Shown in pieces: positions 36,447-46,700 of a DNA stretch of 64,000 nucleotides. A model generated the notes under the pieces. The model worked only from the letters and a program-made list of their open reading frames with translations, was not told the DNA's origin and searched no databases. Positions within the stretch are counted from its first letter, which is position 1; each line of letters begins with the position of its first letter. The DNA is from Alkalihalobacillus sp. LMS39 (GTDB lineage Bacteria > Bacillota > Bacilli > Bacillales > Bacillaceae_F). The translations under genes were made by a program, and so were the position numbers. The DNA lies in NCBI RefSeq assembly GCF_022812285.1, contig NZ_CP093300.1, positions 3,534,001 through 3,598,000 on the forward strand, in the 5' to 3' direction.

Positions 36447-37094
36447 TTAAATTTTCGGGACACTTTCCCAATCACTTAAAAATTGTTCAATTCCTTTATC
36501 AGTTAACGGATGTTTCCATAGTTTAGGAAGAAGTGAGCCTGGGATTGTTGCAATATCAGCTCCAGCAAGCGCTGTTTTCTCCACATGTTCAATATTACGA
36601 ATACTCGCGGCAATGATTTCTGTTTCAAAATGATAGTTTGTTAGAATTGTTTTTAACTCTCTTACTAATGCCATTCCTTCTGTTCCAATATCATCTAATC
36701 TTCCTACAAATGGGCTAATATACGTCGCTCCTGCTTTGGCAGCCATTAATCCTTGTGCTGCGGAAAACACTAACGTCACATTTGTTTTTATCCCACGTTT
36801 TGTTAGCTCATATGTAGCTTCTAACCCATCTTCTGTCATCGGAAGCTTAATGACAACATTGGGTGCCCAAGTTGCTAGTTCCTCTGCTTCTTTTACCATT
36901 TCTTCTGCTTTTAATCCAATCACTTCAGCACTCACTGGACCATCGACTACAGCACATATGTCTTGAATAATATCTTTAAAAGGGCGACCTTCTTTTGCAA
37001 TTAATGTTGGGTTTGTTGTTACCCCATCAACAAGTCCTAACTTTGTAATTCGTTTAATTTCATCAAGATTACCGGTATCTAAGAAAAACTTCAT
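36447..37094 (-). CDS. tal: Transaldolase (short TalC/MipB type)
   Basis: Transfers a dihydroxyacetone unit between sugar phosphates, working with the adjacent transketolase. 215 residues. It begins [16 protein letters not shown] and has [13 protein letters not shown] near residue 25, the Schiff-base lysine in NVVIKLPMT near 83, and [32 protein letters not shown]-type sequence around 108-135. The short type includes true transaldolases and fructose-6-phosphate aldolases; B. subtilis relatives are transaldolases. It is the first gene after an AraR-boxed promoter. Confidence 0.93.
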   Translation of the reverse strand: MKFFLDTGNLDEIKRITKLGLVDGVTTNPTLIAKEGRPFKDIIQDICAVVDGPVSAEVIGLKAEEMVKEAEELATWAPNVVIKLPMTEDGLEATYELTKRGIKTNVTLVFSAAQGLMAAKAGATYISPFVGRLDDIGTEGMALVRELKTILTNYHFETEIIAASIRNIEHVEKTALAGADIATIPGSLLPKLWKHPLTDKGIEQFLSDWESVPKI

Positions 37095-37140
37095 CTAATC
37101 ATTCCACTCCTTCTCTATTATTAAAAGGGATCCTCATCGA

Positions 37141-37150
37141 CACGTACGAA
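37141..37150 (-). promoter_or_regulatory. Second, weaker AraR-like box in the tal leader
   Basis: CACGTACGAA, with the CGTACG core centred 43 bp (about four helical turns) from the main box at 37183. The spacing resembles paired AraR operators in B. subtilis. The sequence match is partial. Confidence 0.4.
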
Positions 37151-37175
37151 CCTATAGTTGTTATATTACTTTTTA

Positions 37176-37206
37176 ATTATAGTTGTACGTACATATTAAT
37201 TGTAAA
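37176..37206 (-). promoter_or_regulatory. Promoter of tal-tkt-abfA with AraR operator
   Basis: TATAAT (minus strand, 37176-37181) with TTTACA 19 bp upstream. Between them, at 37183-37198, lies TTGTACGTACATAT, close to the AraR consensus ATTTGTACGTACAAAT. An L-arabinose-responsive repressor bound here would block RNA polymerase. Confidence 0.75.
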
Positions 37207-37277
37207 CGCAGTCACTTTTTTTGACAAGAGCTATTATTGCATTTTCTAAACATTTCTTATTTAGTCACAACTATAAT

Positions 37278-37316
37278 AAAAACGGAGCTTTCATAATTCA
37301 TGGAAGCTCCGTTTTT
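37278..37316 (-). terminator. Terminator of araD-araA
   Basis: AAAACGGAGCTT.CAT pairs with ATG.AAGCTCCGTTTT, T-rich on both sides. It splits araD-araA from tal-tkt-abfA into two AraR-boxed transcripts. Confidence 0.88.
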
Positions 37317-37330
37317 TCTGTAATAAGTTA

Positions 37331-38818
37331 TTAAAATTTACGTGCAATATCATTCCAACGTAATTCATTTTGGAATTGCATTACATTTGTGGACTCATTA
37401 ATAAACACACACTCAATATCCGTCATTGTTGCCCAATCGTATAATTGTTCTGGTGTTACTTCAAACGAAAAGACGGTATGATGTGCACCACCAGCATGAA
37501 TCCAAGCTTCTGCTGATTCACTTAATGACGGTTGTGGTTTCCATAAAATTTGAGCCACTGGTAGTTTCGGCATTTCTTGAACTGGTTTTACTGCATCTAC
37601 TTCATTCACAACTAGTCGGAAACGATTTCCTAAGTCGATTAAAGATGCATTTAACGCACGCCCTTCAGCACCATTAAACACCATACGAGCAGGGTCTTCT
37701 TTTCCACCAATCCCTAAAGGATGAACTTCAATTTTCGGCTTTGTTGCTGCAATCGTAGGACAAACTTCTAACATATGCGATCCTAAAACAAGCTCATTTC
37801 CTTTTTCTAAGTGGTACGTATAATCTTCCATAAAGGAGGTTCCTTTACCATCTGCAATGATTTTCATCATACGTGTTAAAGCTGCTGTTTTCCAATCGCC
37901 TTCTCCACCGAAACCATACCCTTGCTCCATTAATCGTTGCACCGCAAGTCCTGGTAATTGCTTCATGCCATGTAAGTCTTCAAAATTCGTTGTAAAAGCT
38001 GTGAAGCCACCTTCTTCTAAAAATGATTTCATTCCTAATTCAATTCGTGCTTGATATAAAATAGAATTACGGTACTCTTCTGATGTTGATGCTGTTGTAT
38101 TAATATCATATAATTCTTCATATTCCTTATAAAGAGCTTCTACATCTTCATCAGAAATTTCATTCATTCGTTGAACTAAGTCTCCAATTCCAAAAGCAGA
38201 TGTTGTCCAGCCAAATTTAATTTGAGCTTCGACTTTATCTCCTTCAGTTACCGCCACGTTTCTCATATTGTCACCGAAACGAGCCACTTTTAATTGCATG
38301 CCGTCTGCCACTGCAACAGCCGTTTTCATCCAGCTTGCTGTTCGAGTTCTTACCGCTTCATCTTCCCAGTGGCCGACAATGACTTTGCGGGCAATTTTCA
38401 TACGCGCACCAATAAAGCCATATTCACGGTCTCCGTGAGCTGATTGGTTTGTGTTCATGAAATCCATATCAATTGAATCCCAAGGAATTTCACGATTAAA
38501 TTGTGTGTGCAAGTGCAACAACGGTCTTTTCAGTTCAGATAACCCAGCAATCCACATTTTGGCTGGAGAAAATGTATGCATCCATGTAATGAGTCCGGCA
38601 CAATTTTCACTCGTATTCGCTTCAATACATAATTTATGAATTGCTTCTGCTGTTGTTAAAACAGGCTTTAACACAATGTTAAACGAAAGCGTTTCATCTG
38701 CATTTAACCCTTCAACAATTTGGCGTGAATGCTCTTGAACTTCCTTAATTGTTTCTGGTCCGTATAAATGCTGACTTCCTGTTACAAACCAAAATTCATA
38801 GTTTTTTGTTTTTAACAT
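37331..38818 (-). CDS. araA: L-arabinose isomerase
   Basis: Converts L-arabinose to L-ribulose, Mn2+-dependent, cytoplasmic. 495 residues from the second of two adjacent ATGs (spacing of 7 from AGGAGG, and family proteins begin MLx[16 protein letters not shown]). Active-site segments: [14 protein letters not shown] near residue 85, the metal ligands in [13 protein letters not shown] near 300, the Glu in [15 protein letters not shown] near 330, and the His in [10 protein letters not shown] near 348 and [12 protein letters not shown] near 445. It lies 36 bases after araD in one operon. Confidence 0.96.
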   Translation of the reverse strand: MLKTKNYEFWFVTGSQHLYGPETIKEVQEHSRQIVEGLNADETLSFNIVLKPVLTTAEAIHKLCIEANTSENCAGLITWMHTFSPAKMWIAGLSELKRPLLHLHTQFNREIPWDSIDMDFMNTNQSAHGDREYGFIGARMKIARKVIVGHWEDEAVRTRTASWMKTAVAVADGMQLKVARFGDNMRNVAVTEGDKVEAQIKFGWTTSAFGIGDLVQRMNEISDEDVEALYKEYEELYDINTTASTSEEYRNSILYQARIELGMKSFLEEGGFTAFTTNFEDLHGMKQLPGLAVQRLMEQGYGFGGEGDWKTAALTRMMKIIADGKGTSFMEDYTYHLEKGNELVLGSHMLEVCPTIAATKPKIEVHPLGIGGKEDPARMVFNGAEGRALNASLIDLGNRFRLVVNEVDAVKPVQEMPKLPVAQILWKPQPSLSESAEAWIHAGGAHHTVFSFEVTPEQLYDWATMTDIECVFINESTNVMQFQNELRWNDIARKF

Positions 38819-38854
38819 CATTGTTCCTCCTAATATGTTCGTTTCATATTTTTA

Positions 38855-39550
38855 TTACTTTTGACCATAGTAAGCGTTTGCACCATGTTTACGCAGAAAA
38901 TGACGATCTAATAAATGTTGATCCATCGGTTCTGTCGCTGGATTAATCGTTACCATGTTAATCGCCATTTTTGCGACTTCTTCTAATACAACTGCATTGT
39001 GAACTGCATTGTCTGGGTCTTTTCCCCACACAAAAGGTGCATGAGAATGAACAAGTACTCCAGGCATTTGCACTGGATTTATTTGTTTGTTTTGAAACGT
39101 TTCTACAATTACATTTCCTGTTTCAAGCTCATATTCTCCTTTTATTTCAGCTTCTTTCATTGGGCGTGTGCATGGAATTTCCCCATAAAAATAATCGGCA
39201 TGTGTTGTGCCAAAAGCAGCCAGTGATTTTCCAGCTTGTGCCCAGCTTGTTGCAAAGGAAGAGTGAGTGTGAACAATCCCACCAATGTCTTGAAATGCTT
39301 TGTATAAAACAAGGTGAGTAGCAGTGTCAGACGATGGTCGTAAATGGCCAGAAACAACATTCCCGTCTAAATCGACAACAACCATATCCTCTACGCGCAT
39401 CTCGTCATACTCGACTCCACTTGGTTTAATGACGACAAGACCTTTTTCTCGGTCAATTCCACTTACATTTCCCCAAGTAAAAGTAACAAGTTTATGTTTA
39501 GGTAAAGCTAAATTTGCTTGGAATACTTTTTCTTTCAGTTGTTCTAACAT
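38855..39550 (-). CDS. araD: L-ribulose-5-phosphate 4-epimerase
   Basis: Makes D-xylulose 5-phosphate from L-ribulose 5-phosphate, a Zn-dependent class II aldolase-fold enzyme. 231 residues from MLEQLKEK; that ATG has 8 bases of spacing to AGGAG, whereas the ATG two codons earlier is too close. Landmarks: [13 protein letters not shown] near residue 22, [10 protein letters not shown] near 42, the metal histidines in [16 protein letters not shown] near 92, and [12 protein letters not shown] near 166. It is first in araD-araA. araB, which makes its substrate, is not in the window. Confidence 0.95.
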   Translation of the reverse strand: MLEQLKEKVFQANLALPKHKLVTFTWGNVSGIDREKGLVVIKPSGVEYDEMRVEDMVVVDLDGNVVSGHLRPSSDTATHLVLYKAFQDIGGIVHTHSSFATSWAQAGKSLAAFGTTHADYFYGEIPCTRPMKEAEIKGEYELETGNVIVETFQNKQINPVQMPGVLVHSHAPFVWGKDPDNAVHNAVVLEEVAKMAINMVTINPATEPMDQHLLDRHFLRKHGANAYYGQK

Positions 39551-39596
39551 TGACATCTCTCCTTTCCCAACACCATACTTATTAATCTATAATTCC

Positions 39597-39624
39597 ATTA
39601 TACACTTGTACGTACATATTTCAA
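39597..39624 (-). promoter_or_regulatory. araD-araA promoter with AraR operator
   Basis: On the minus strand TTGAAA (39619-39624), a 16-bp spacer and TATAAT (39597-39602). The spacer contains TATGTACGTACAAG, an AraR-type box centred on GTACGTAC at 39608-39615. Confidence 0.8.
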
Positions 39625-39840
39625 ATTATTTTTTTATCAAATTATATACTCTCTCTACCATCTTTGAAATACAGTCATAAAAGCTTGTTATTACCGAGTT
39701 TTACACACACTCTCTCTGTCCGTATAACTTGTATATAATCTCCTATAACCCTATCTATTTTCATTTGTTTTGTATATGAAATTGGATTAAAACACATACT
39801 AATTTGGCTAACTTCACTACATAACAAGGAGAGATGCAGA

Positions 39841-39978
39841 ATGAGCAACAAAGAAAAATATACGAATGACTCAAATGAAGAAAACAAACAAACTCCTGAA
39901 AAAGAAACAACAAACAATGATGCCCAGTCTGATGGATTTCGCTATGATTACGATGACTCTTCTGATTTAAAGAACTAA
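39841..39978 (+). CDS. Small hydrophilic protein of unknown function (45 residues)
   Basis: A short open frame reading MSNKEKYTNDSNEENKQ through to DYDDSSDLKN. It is very rich in Asn, Asp, Glu, Lys and Gln, with no hydrophobic segment or cysteine, so it is likely disordered. It has AAGGAG 9 bases before the ATG, a TATAAT with an upstream TTG near 39730, and a strong terminator whose stem contains its stop codon. These flanking signals are why I call it real. I do not recognise the family; small acid-rich sporulation or stress proteins look like this. Confidence 0.6.
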   Translation: MSNKEKYTNDSNEENKQTPEKETTNNDAQSDGFRYDYDDSSDLKN

Positions 39979-40009
39979 GAACCAATCCATTTAGGTTTGG
40001 TTCTTAGTT
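39973..40009 (+). terminator. Terminator of the small hydrophilic gene
   Basis: AACTAAGAACCAA pairs perfectly with TTGGTTCTTAGTT. The stop codon TAA lies in the left arm. Confidence 0.85.
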
Positions 40010-40117
40010 TGAAAGTCTTTTCGTTTGACAAACATCACTTTCATCTTTTATACTGACAGTTGTAGTTTTAGTTGCTATAGCAACCAACGGAATATATTTA
40101 TATGGAGGTCATACAAC

Positions 40118-40744
40118 ATGGCAAAAGTTTTATTTATTAAAGCAAATTCAAGACCAGTGGAGCAGTCAGTCAGTGTTAAACTCTACTATTCTTTCATAGA
40201 AAGCTATAAACAATCACACCCTAACGACGACATTACTGAACTTGATTTGTTTGCAGAAAACCTACCGTACTACGATACGGACAAAATCAATGGAATGTTT
40301 AAATTAGGAAAAGGGATGGAGTTAACGCCTGCTGAAAAAGAAGCTACTGACATCGTTACAAAATACTTAAATCAATTTTTAGAAGCAGAAAAAATCGTCA
40401 TTGCCTTCCCATTGTGGAACTTTACTGTGCCGGCTGTGTTACACACGTATTTAGATTATTTAGCGCAAGCAGGCAAAACATTCCGCTACACAGCTGAAGG
40501 ACCAGAAGGATTATTAACAGATAAAAAAGTGGTCTTGTTAAATGCAAGAGGAGGCGTCTATTCAGAAGGGCCTGCTCAATCAGCAGAAATGGCAGTCAAC
40601 TTTGTCGAAACTATGCTGAATTTCTGGGGTGTGCAAGAGATTCAATCTGTCATCATTGAAGGACATAATCAATTCCCTGATAAAGCTGAAAGCATTATTG
40701 AAGAAGGATTACAAAAAGCAGCAACATTAGCAACAAAGTTTTAA
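40118..40744 (+). CDS. azoR: FMN-dependent NADH-azoreductase
   Basis: A flavodoxin-fold quinone/azo reductase of 208 residues that detoxifies quinones and electrophiles. It starts MAKVLFIKANSRP at 40118, after GGAGGT with 8 bases of spacing; the earlier in-frame start has none. FMN contacts are in FPLWNFTVPAVLHTYLDYL near residue 100 and NARGGVYSEG near 143. It matches the B. subtilis AzoR1/AzoR2 family. It is monocistronic with its own terminator and has no obvious link to the sugar genes. Confidence 0.93.
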   Translation: MAKVLFIKANSRPVEQSVSVKLYYSFIESYKQSHPNDDITELDLFAENLPYYDTDKINGMFKLGKGMELTPAEKEATDIVTKYLNQFLEAEKIVIAFPLWNFTVPAVLHTYLDYLAQAGKTFRYTAEGPEGLLTDKKVVLLNARGGVYSEGPAQSAEMAVNFVETMLNFWGVQEIQSVIIEGHNQFPDKAESIIEEGLQKAATLATKF

Positions 40745-40749
40745 TAAAT

Positions 40750-40789
40750 AGCCAGCTATGATTTTTATTCATAGCTGGCTTTTCTTTTT
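40750..40789 (+). terminator. Terminator of azoR
   Basis: AGCCAGCTATGA pairs perfectly with TCATAGCTGGCT, followed by TTTCTTTTT. Confidence 0.9.
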
Positions 40790-40800
40790 GAGAAACCTTA

Positions 40801-40979
40801 CGGACATCTGTTCCGCTATTTCTCCTAAAATCGCTATTTTGCAAACCCTATCGGACATCGGTTCCGTTAATTCCTAGTTTCCACGAATATTCTTCTCTTT
40901 TTTGCTTCATTAACGGGATAGATGTCCGATAGCATCAAGATTTCTTTGAATATGGGTGCATTAACGGAACACATGTCCG
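40801..40979. repeat. Four-box intergenic element, copy C
   Basis: Forward boxes at 40801-40818 and 40852-40869, inverted boxes at 40911-40928 and 40962-40979, spaced 51, 59 and 51 bp. It lies between convergent azoR and the GH127/146 gene. Confidence 0.93.
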
Positions 40980-41019
40980 TTAACGTGCTCCGTCCATGTT
41001 TCTCATCCGAATTTTCCCC

Positions 41020-43299
41020 TTATTTTTCCATAGTATTTATGATTCTTACACCATATACGCCACCTGCAACTTTTCCTTCTGTTGATTTAAATGTGACTTT
41101 GACTGTTTGTTTTCCACTAGTTAGTTCTAACGGTATATCGTAATAAGCATTAATCAATTCTTCAAAAGGTTCATTGGCATCAAGACGTTGTTCAGCAATA
41201 ACTGTATCATCTACTAAAATGTGAAAATGTCTTTCATATGTTTTTCCATCGAGGATAAACGTTCGGTCGCCTCCAAAATACTGGACTTGTAAATACATTT
41301 GCTTTGTAGGGTCCACTTTCATTGTGTAACTAAAATAGCCATCATCACGACAATCACGCCAACCACGTTCCACCGTTGCAACATAACCAGACCTAGAATT
41401 CTTTTTCTCAATATGATGTTCGACTTCTGGCTGTTGTTCGTTCGGTTGCACTTCATCTACGGTAATCTTTCGTAATCGCTCAAGTTCTTTTTGTTCTTTA
41501 TCTACAAATGTTCGGAACGCTTCTTCATCCATGACATTCCAATATAAAGTATATCTCTCATGATGCAAAGCAAAAAAAGGAATAAGGCGGACTTGACTAT
41601 GACCAGGTTGTCCTACTGGATCTGTTTTAAATGTCAATGGCTCATCTTCACTTTTTTTGATCCATTCTTTTATGTTTGTTTTATCTGCAACAAGGACAGG
41701 AACGTCAATAAGTGGATGATTATTTAATGCTAAGTGGTCCCCAAGAATATCTGTTTCAGGGAAGTTTTCTTTGCCTAAAGCCCCGGCTAAAACGACAGGT
41801 CCATACATAAATCCAACTTTATTTGGCTCATCTTTCGCCTTATAAAGATGAAGGTCCATCGCCAACGTTACATCAATTTCATCTCCAGGTTTCCAGTTTC
41901 TTGTCATTACTGCATATCCACTCTCGACTGAATACTTTTGCTTTTCGCCATTTACAGAAATCATAACTTGATCAGCTACCCAATAAGGCAAGCGAACGTA
42001 AATGGAAGACATTGACTCATCAATGGTATCAATTGTAATTGTAGTCCTGTCATCATACGGGAAGTTCGTTTCTTGTTTTCCTTTTATTTTTTTATCCTCA
42101 GTTTCAAACTGAGAAGCAATAAACAAATTGACAAACAACTTCCCATCTTTTTGAGAATAGATATTTCTCGTATAACGTGCAGGGTTTTCCATTCCTGTTC
42201 CTGTACAACACCAAAAAGAATTATCCGGCGAACAATATACTTTGAAATGACCTGGTTGAGTCGAGACAAAATAAGTTTTCATCCCTGTTTGTGGATCTTG
42301 TGATGCTAATATATGGTTGTATAGCGCCGTTTCATAAAAATCAAAGTATTTTCCTTCTTGTGACCAATTAAAAAGACATTCTGTTAACTTCAACATATTA
42401 TAAGTATTACATGTTTCCGTCGTTTGGACGCCTAATTTTTCACTATTCGTTGGTCCAAAATGTTCATTTATACTGTTTCCACCTATAATATAGGACCGCT
42501 TTTTCGTGACTTCATTCCAAAAAAACAGCGCCATCCTTTTGTATTTTTCTTCCCCAGTAATATCATAAAGTTTTGCTGCCCCAATGACTTTTGGAATTTG
42601 AGTGTTGGCATGTTTCCCCTCAAGAACATCTTTATTTTGAGCAAGAGGTTCAAGCACTAGCTGATGACAAAAGCGTTTTGCTAAATGTAAATAATCTTCA
42701 TTCTTTGTTAAAACATATAAATCGGCCATGGCTTCATTCATGCCACCATGTTCACATACTAGCATTTTTTGAAACTGCTCTTCTGACAAGTTGTCCGTTC
42801 CTTTTTTTGCCCAATCTGCAAGCTTAATAACAACATCTAACGCTTTTGGATGACGGAGAAGTTGATACACATCAAGTAAACCAGCATAAATTTTATGGAT
42901 GCTATACCATGGAACCCATTGGCCTGCTAGGCTAAAATGCTCGACTTCAAACTTTCCAGTGAAAACGGTATCAAAACATGTTCGCGAAAATCCACTTACA
43001 TACCCATCCTCATCATAGCTTTGAACATGTGCTAGTTCATCTACTGCATAATTCACTTTTTCTTTTAGTTTCTCATCTTTTGTTACCGCATACATTTGTG
43101 CCGCTGCTGAAAGCCAGTGACCGATAGAATGTCCACTAATTCCTGTTGATTCCCACCCTCCATAACGTGGCTTTTTCGGTTCTTGTCCAACTGCTTCGTA
43201 ACATGGCGCTATTAGCCTATCTACTTCTAAATACAGTAAATACTCTTTTCCTTTTTCTTGTGAGTCCTTGAATACACCTTCTTGTAAAATCGTTTCCAC
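41020..43299 (-). CDS. Beta-L-arabinofuranosidase, GH127/GH146 family
   Basis: A cytoplasmic (alpha/alpha)6-barrel enzyme of 759 residues that would release terminal beta-linked L-arabinofuranose from plant glycans. No signal peptide. Landmarks: WESTGISGHSIGHWLSA near residue 48, CEHGGMNEAMADLY near 180, ETCNTYNMLKLTECLF near 293, and FWCCTGTGMENPARYT near 352, which holds the cysteine cluster supplying the zinc site and the nucleophilic thiolate. A beta-rich C-terminal region of about 200 residues (after residue 540) is of the type found in GH146 and related proteins. The start is a GTG after GGGGAG. It extends the arabinan region to beta-linked side chains. Confidence 0.88.
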   Translation of the reverse strand: METILQEGVFKDSQEKGKEYLLYLEVDRLIAPCYEAVGQEPKKPRYGGWESTGISGHSIGHWLSAAAQMYAVTKDEKLKEKVNYAVDELAHVQSYDEDGYVSGFSRTCFDTVFTGKFEVEHFSLAGQWVPWYSIHKIYAGLLDVYQLLRHPKALDVVIKLADWAKKGTDNLSEEQFQKMLVCEHGGMNEAMADLYVLTKNEDYLHLAKRFCHQLVLEPLAQNKDVLEGKHANTQIPKVIGAAKLYDITGEEKYKRMALFFWNEVTKKRSYIIGGNSINEHFGPTNSEKLGVQTTETCNTYNMLKLTECLFNWSQEGKYFDFYETALYNHILASQDPQTGMKTYFVSTQPGHFKVYCSPDNSFWCCTGTGMENPARYTRNIYSQKDGKLFVNLFIASQFETEDKKIKGKQETNFPYDDRTTITIDTIDESMSSIYVRLPYWVADQVMISVNGEKQKYSVESGYAVMTRNWKPGDEIDVTLAMDLHLYKAKDEPNKVGFMYGPVVLAGALGKENFPETDILGDHLALNNHPLIDVPVLVADKTNIKEWIKKSEDEPLTFKTDPVGQPGHSQVRLIPFFALHHERYTLYWNVMDEEAFRTFVDKEQKELERLRKITVDEVQPNEQQPEVEHHIEKKNSRSGYVATVERGWRDCRDDGYFSYTMKVDPTKQMYLQVQYFGGDRTFILDGKTYERHFHILVDDTVIAEQRLDANEPFEELINAYYDIPLELTSGKQTVKVTFKSTEGKVAGGVYGVRIINTMEK

Positions 43300-43530
43300 G
43301 AAAACCAGTCTCCCCTCAACAAAACGTTATGAATTTATTTATGATTAATGTTTATATTATCTTTTGTTGACACCATCTTATCATGAATTTTTAGTTTGTG
43401 GGTGAGATTTACTTGAAAATTGATAACTTTTACAATGAACTCTCATTGTTATATCTAAAGGTTGTGGGTTCTGTAAATTTTGTAAGGAGTAAAATTACAA
43501 AAGAACTTCTTCTCTTTTTTCCTCTTGTTT
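43300..43530. other. Intergenic stretch, no gene seen
   Basis: AT-rich DNA upstream of the GH127/146 gene, running up to the hairpin array. It should contain that gene's promoter, but I could not name a convincing -35/-10 pair. There are no AraR or AACAACGTTGTT boxes. Confidence 0.5.
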
Positions 43531-43712
43531 TGTCCTCATCACTCCGATGAAGGACACTTCTTCCCTTTTTTCCTCCTGTTTTGTCCTTCATCACATCGAT
43601 GAAGGACACTTCTTCTCTTTTTTCCGCCCGTTTTGTCCTTCATCACATCGATGAAGGACACTTCTTCTCTTTTTTCCGCCCGTTTTGTCCTTCATCACTC
43701 CGATGAAGGACA
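43531..43712. repeat. Tandem array of four hairpin units, period about 52 bp
   Basis: Hairpins TGTCCTTCATC-loop-GATGAAGGACA start at 43531, 43582, 43634 and 43686. The first lacks one base of the stem. The linkers are pyrimidine-rich and nearly identical (CTTCTTCTCTTTTTTCC and a GTTTTG end). It lies 18 bases past the stop of the giant lyase gene. Stems are 10-11 bp with a 5-base loop that alternates between ACATC and ACTCC. Confidence 0.88.
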
Positions 43713-43730
43713 ATTTCATTCTGGCATATA

Positions 43731-46700
43731 CTATAACGTTTGCTTTTGCTTCTTTCTAGTAATATAAACACCGATTAGCAACAATAAAATACCTAAGAAA
43801 AGCCAATTATACATAGTCGTATATGTAATCGGAAGCTTGTTTTTATCGTCAAGATTTGGCGCTTGAGATAGCTCCTCATTTTCTCCCCCTGGTGGCAACT
43901 CTTCTTCTTCTCCTCCCGGTGGCAGCTCTTCTTCCTCTCCTCCCGGTGGCAACTCTTCTTCTTCTCCTCCTGGTGGCAGCTCTTCTTCCTCTCCCCCTGG
44001 TGGCAACTCCTCTTCTTCTCCTCCCGGTGGCAGCTCTTCTTCCTCTCCTCCCGGCGGCAACTCCTCTTCTTCTCCTCCCGGTGGCAACTCTTCTTCTTCA
44101 TCTTCATAAGTACTCATTAAAGCTGCAAATTTTTCCCACACATCCTCCCAAAGAATATTGCCTTCTTCATCTCTTTTTACTGAAACAATTCTACCTTGAC
44201 TATCATACTCAAAAAGAGACTGGACACTCTCAAAAATATCGTCTGGAAGTAAATCCCCCGCATGATTCGCTGATTTTTCTCCGTCAAACATATAATTTCG
44301 ATTTGACTTAAGGAATGTTGGAAAACGATCTCTTTCCTTATTCCCCTCCTTCGTTTGATAAGAGATAAATCCATCAATCGTAAAGTCAGTAGGAATATGG
44401 GAATAGGTTGTAAAGCTAAGATTAGCTCCTTTGTTATTAACTCCGATATTATTTTCGGCGATTACACCTGGGTTACTATTACTCGTGAAGCCGAAATACC
44501 CATTTTCAAATGCAATGCTATTTTTGATGACATGTCCAACGTGAACCCCTTCTCCCCCTAACTTAAATCCATTTTTTCCTGCATTTCCTTCATAGCCATT
44601 TGTCAATGTACCATTATGAAAAGCAATACTCTTTTCTATCGTTACGGCACCGATAGCCCCTGTTCCTACTTTTGTGTATAAGTCCCAGCCATCGTCTATA
44701 TTATTATGAGCAATGGACCCTCGAAACACGTTCCCTTCCCCTACTGTCAGTTTCGCTGCAAATCCATCCGCATTATTTTCAGATGGGTCACGATTATCAA
44801 AAGATACACTATTTAACACTTTATTATAAGCTGGCCATTCTTCACGCGGTGTGGACGGGTCTGTCCGACTAATTTGTAATCCTGTATCCCCATGTTCAAA
44901 TACACGCACATTTTCAACAATATTATAGCTTCCACCGATTGTATATCCTTTTGTATTACCAGCGGATCTGGCAAAATCTATGCCAATAATGTGCCAATAG
45001 TCACCACTATGGACAACCCCTTCAGACTTACGATCAAAATCAACTAACGGTCGCTCTTTAGCATCAGGGTCAGCCAGCAAATATTTCATTGCGTTCTCTG
45101 AACCATCGTTGTATTTTTTTATTTCGAGCGGTGCTTGACGAACATAATGGCCTTCTTGAACGATAATGGCCTGTCCTTTTTGAACAAAATTAATCGCCGT
45201 ATCGAGGTCAAGCGGGGTCTCCTTTGTTCCTTCGCCCGTACTTTTTCCATCTGGTGAAACATATATATTTTCACCGTTACGATAGAATCTGTGCTCAACT
45301 GAAAAGTTTTTTACAATTTGGTGATAGCCTGTCAAAAATTGTGTATCGTCCGGTAAAAAGACAATCGTTAAATTCGTTCTGTCATTTTCATTTAACGATG
45401 TCGGAATTTGCAGTCTTTCGCCAGACACGATTTCTTGCTCTTGAACAATTTCCTCTTGACCTCGTTTCACAGTAACAACACCATCAACATTAGAGCGTAG
45501 CAATAAGTCATACTCTGTTTCTGCTGTTTTATCAAGTGATAAAATGTCAATTGACGGATCTATTGGCTGTTGTGGGGGATCAACTTTCGGTTTGTCAGTC
45601 TTTGCAGCTGTAACTCGAAAATCAATATTACTTACTTCGATTGTCGCTAGACGTGCGGTATAAAAGCCGACATATAGTTTCTCGTCTTGAACATGTAAAA
45701 TTTCCGGTTCATAATAAATAACTTCTTCCCTATCATTTAATGCCATCGTATACCCACTATTTGTTTTTGTTAATGTTAGACGATACGATTGCTCTGGGTG
45801 CGTCGTGGAAAGGTTTGGTTTCCCATCTTTTAGCATGTAACTTTGTATTCCTTCACTTCCTTCTCCATCAGGAGCTAGGACACCTGTTCGGATAAACCCT
45901 TGTGTTCCATTTGGATTTCTTGTCCCCCCACTGTATCCACCAACGGCTGCTATATTGGAAGCAAATACACTCGCATCTTGGACCGAATTAATCGCGTCTC
46001 TTGCCATTAATCCGAAAGATTCTTGCCCGTCATGTGGTTCTTTTGCATAATCAATGACTTTAAGATCAGCCGATAACGTAAAATTATCTTCTGTTGCATC
46101 AATTTCTGTGTAAAAATAAGAAATCCCATCATGGTCTCCCGTAATTTTCCCACCGCCTTCTAATGCAACAAGTCTTACTGTGCCGTCATCAAGTGTTTCA
46201 ATATAATTACGTTGACTTGAAGTGGATTGTCCAAACACGATGGAATGCCATTCATAATCTACATCCTCTCTTACTGTCACAAACAATGAAATCGGTTGAA
46301 TCACATGATCAGTTGGAACTATGACAATGTCGTAGGTTCCTTTATTACTCGAATCAAAACGAGAGGAATCAACCCTATATTGCTCTCGTGGATAAACTTC
46401 TTTTTCACCGTTATCATATACTTTAGAAACTTCTAAACCGGTTGAATTAAAGCTCTCCCCTATCGTATAGGTCGTAGTTGGGTACTCTGTTATCTCAAGA
46501 CCGATGAGCTCTTTTTCCTTGACAATAACTGAAAAACTAGTCGTGATCCCTTTGTGGCTTATTTCCACATCTTTTTCTCCAATAAAACTTGTATCAAGCG
46601 GTGCGACTTCATACTCATCCGGCAATAGGCGAACTTCATTTCCATCACTATACAGCGCATACAATCGTAATCCGGCTAAATCAATGTCTTCCTCTAAGAA

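Noticed and set aside
38675-38705. cre-like site inside araA (AAACGAAAGCGTTTCAT)
   Set aside because: When aligned on its central CG the flanking positions do not fit the CcpA consensus. Intragenic cre sites are known in this gene, but this match is too weak to report.
43531-43712. CRISPR-like array
   Set aside because: The linkers between hairpins are nearly identical, only four units exist, and no cas genes are nearby. It is a tandem repeat.
43732-43900. Canonical LPXTG sortase motif at the lyase C-terminus
   Set aside because: The motif reads LPITY, lacking the glycine. It is reported only as a non-canonical possibility.
43793-44311. Repetitive open frames on both strands over the LPPGG region
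   Set aside because: They are frame-shifted or antisense readings of the 27-bp repeat in the lyase gene.
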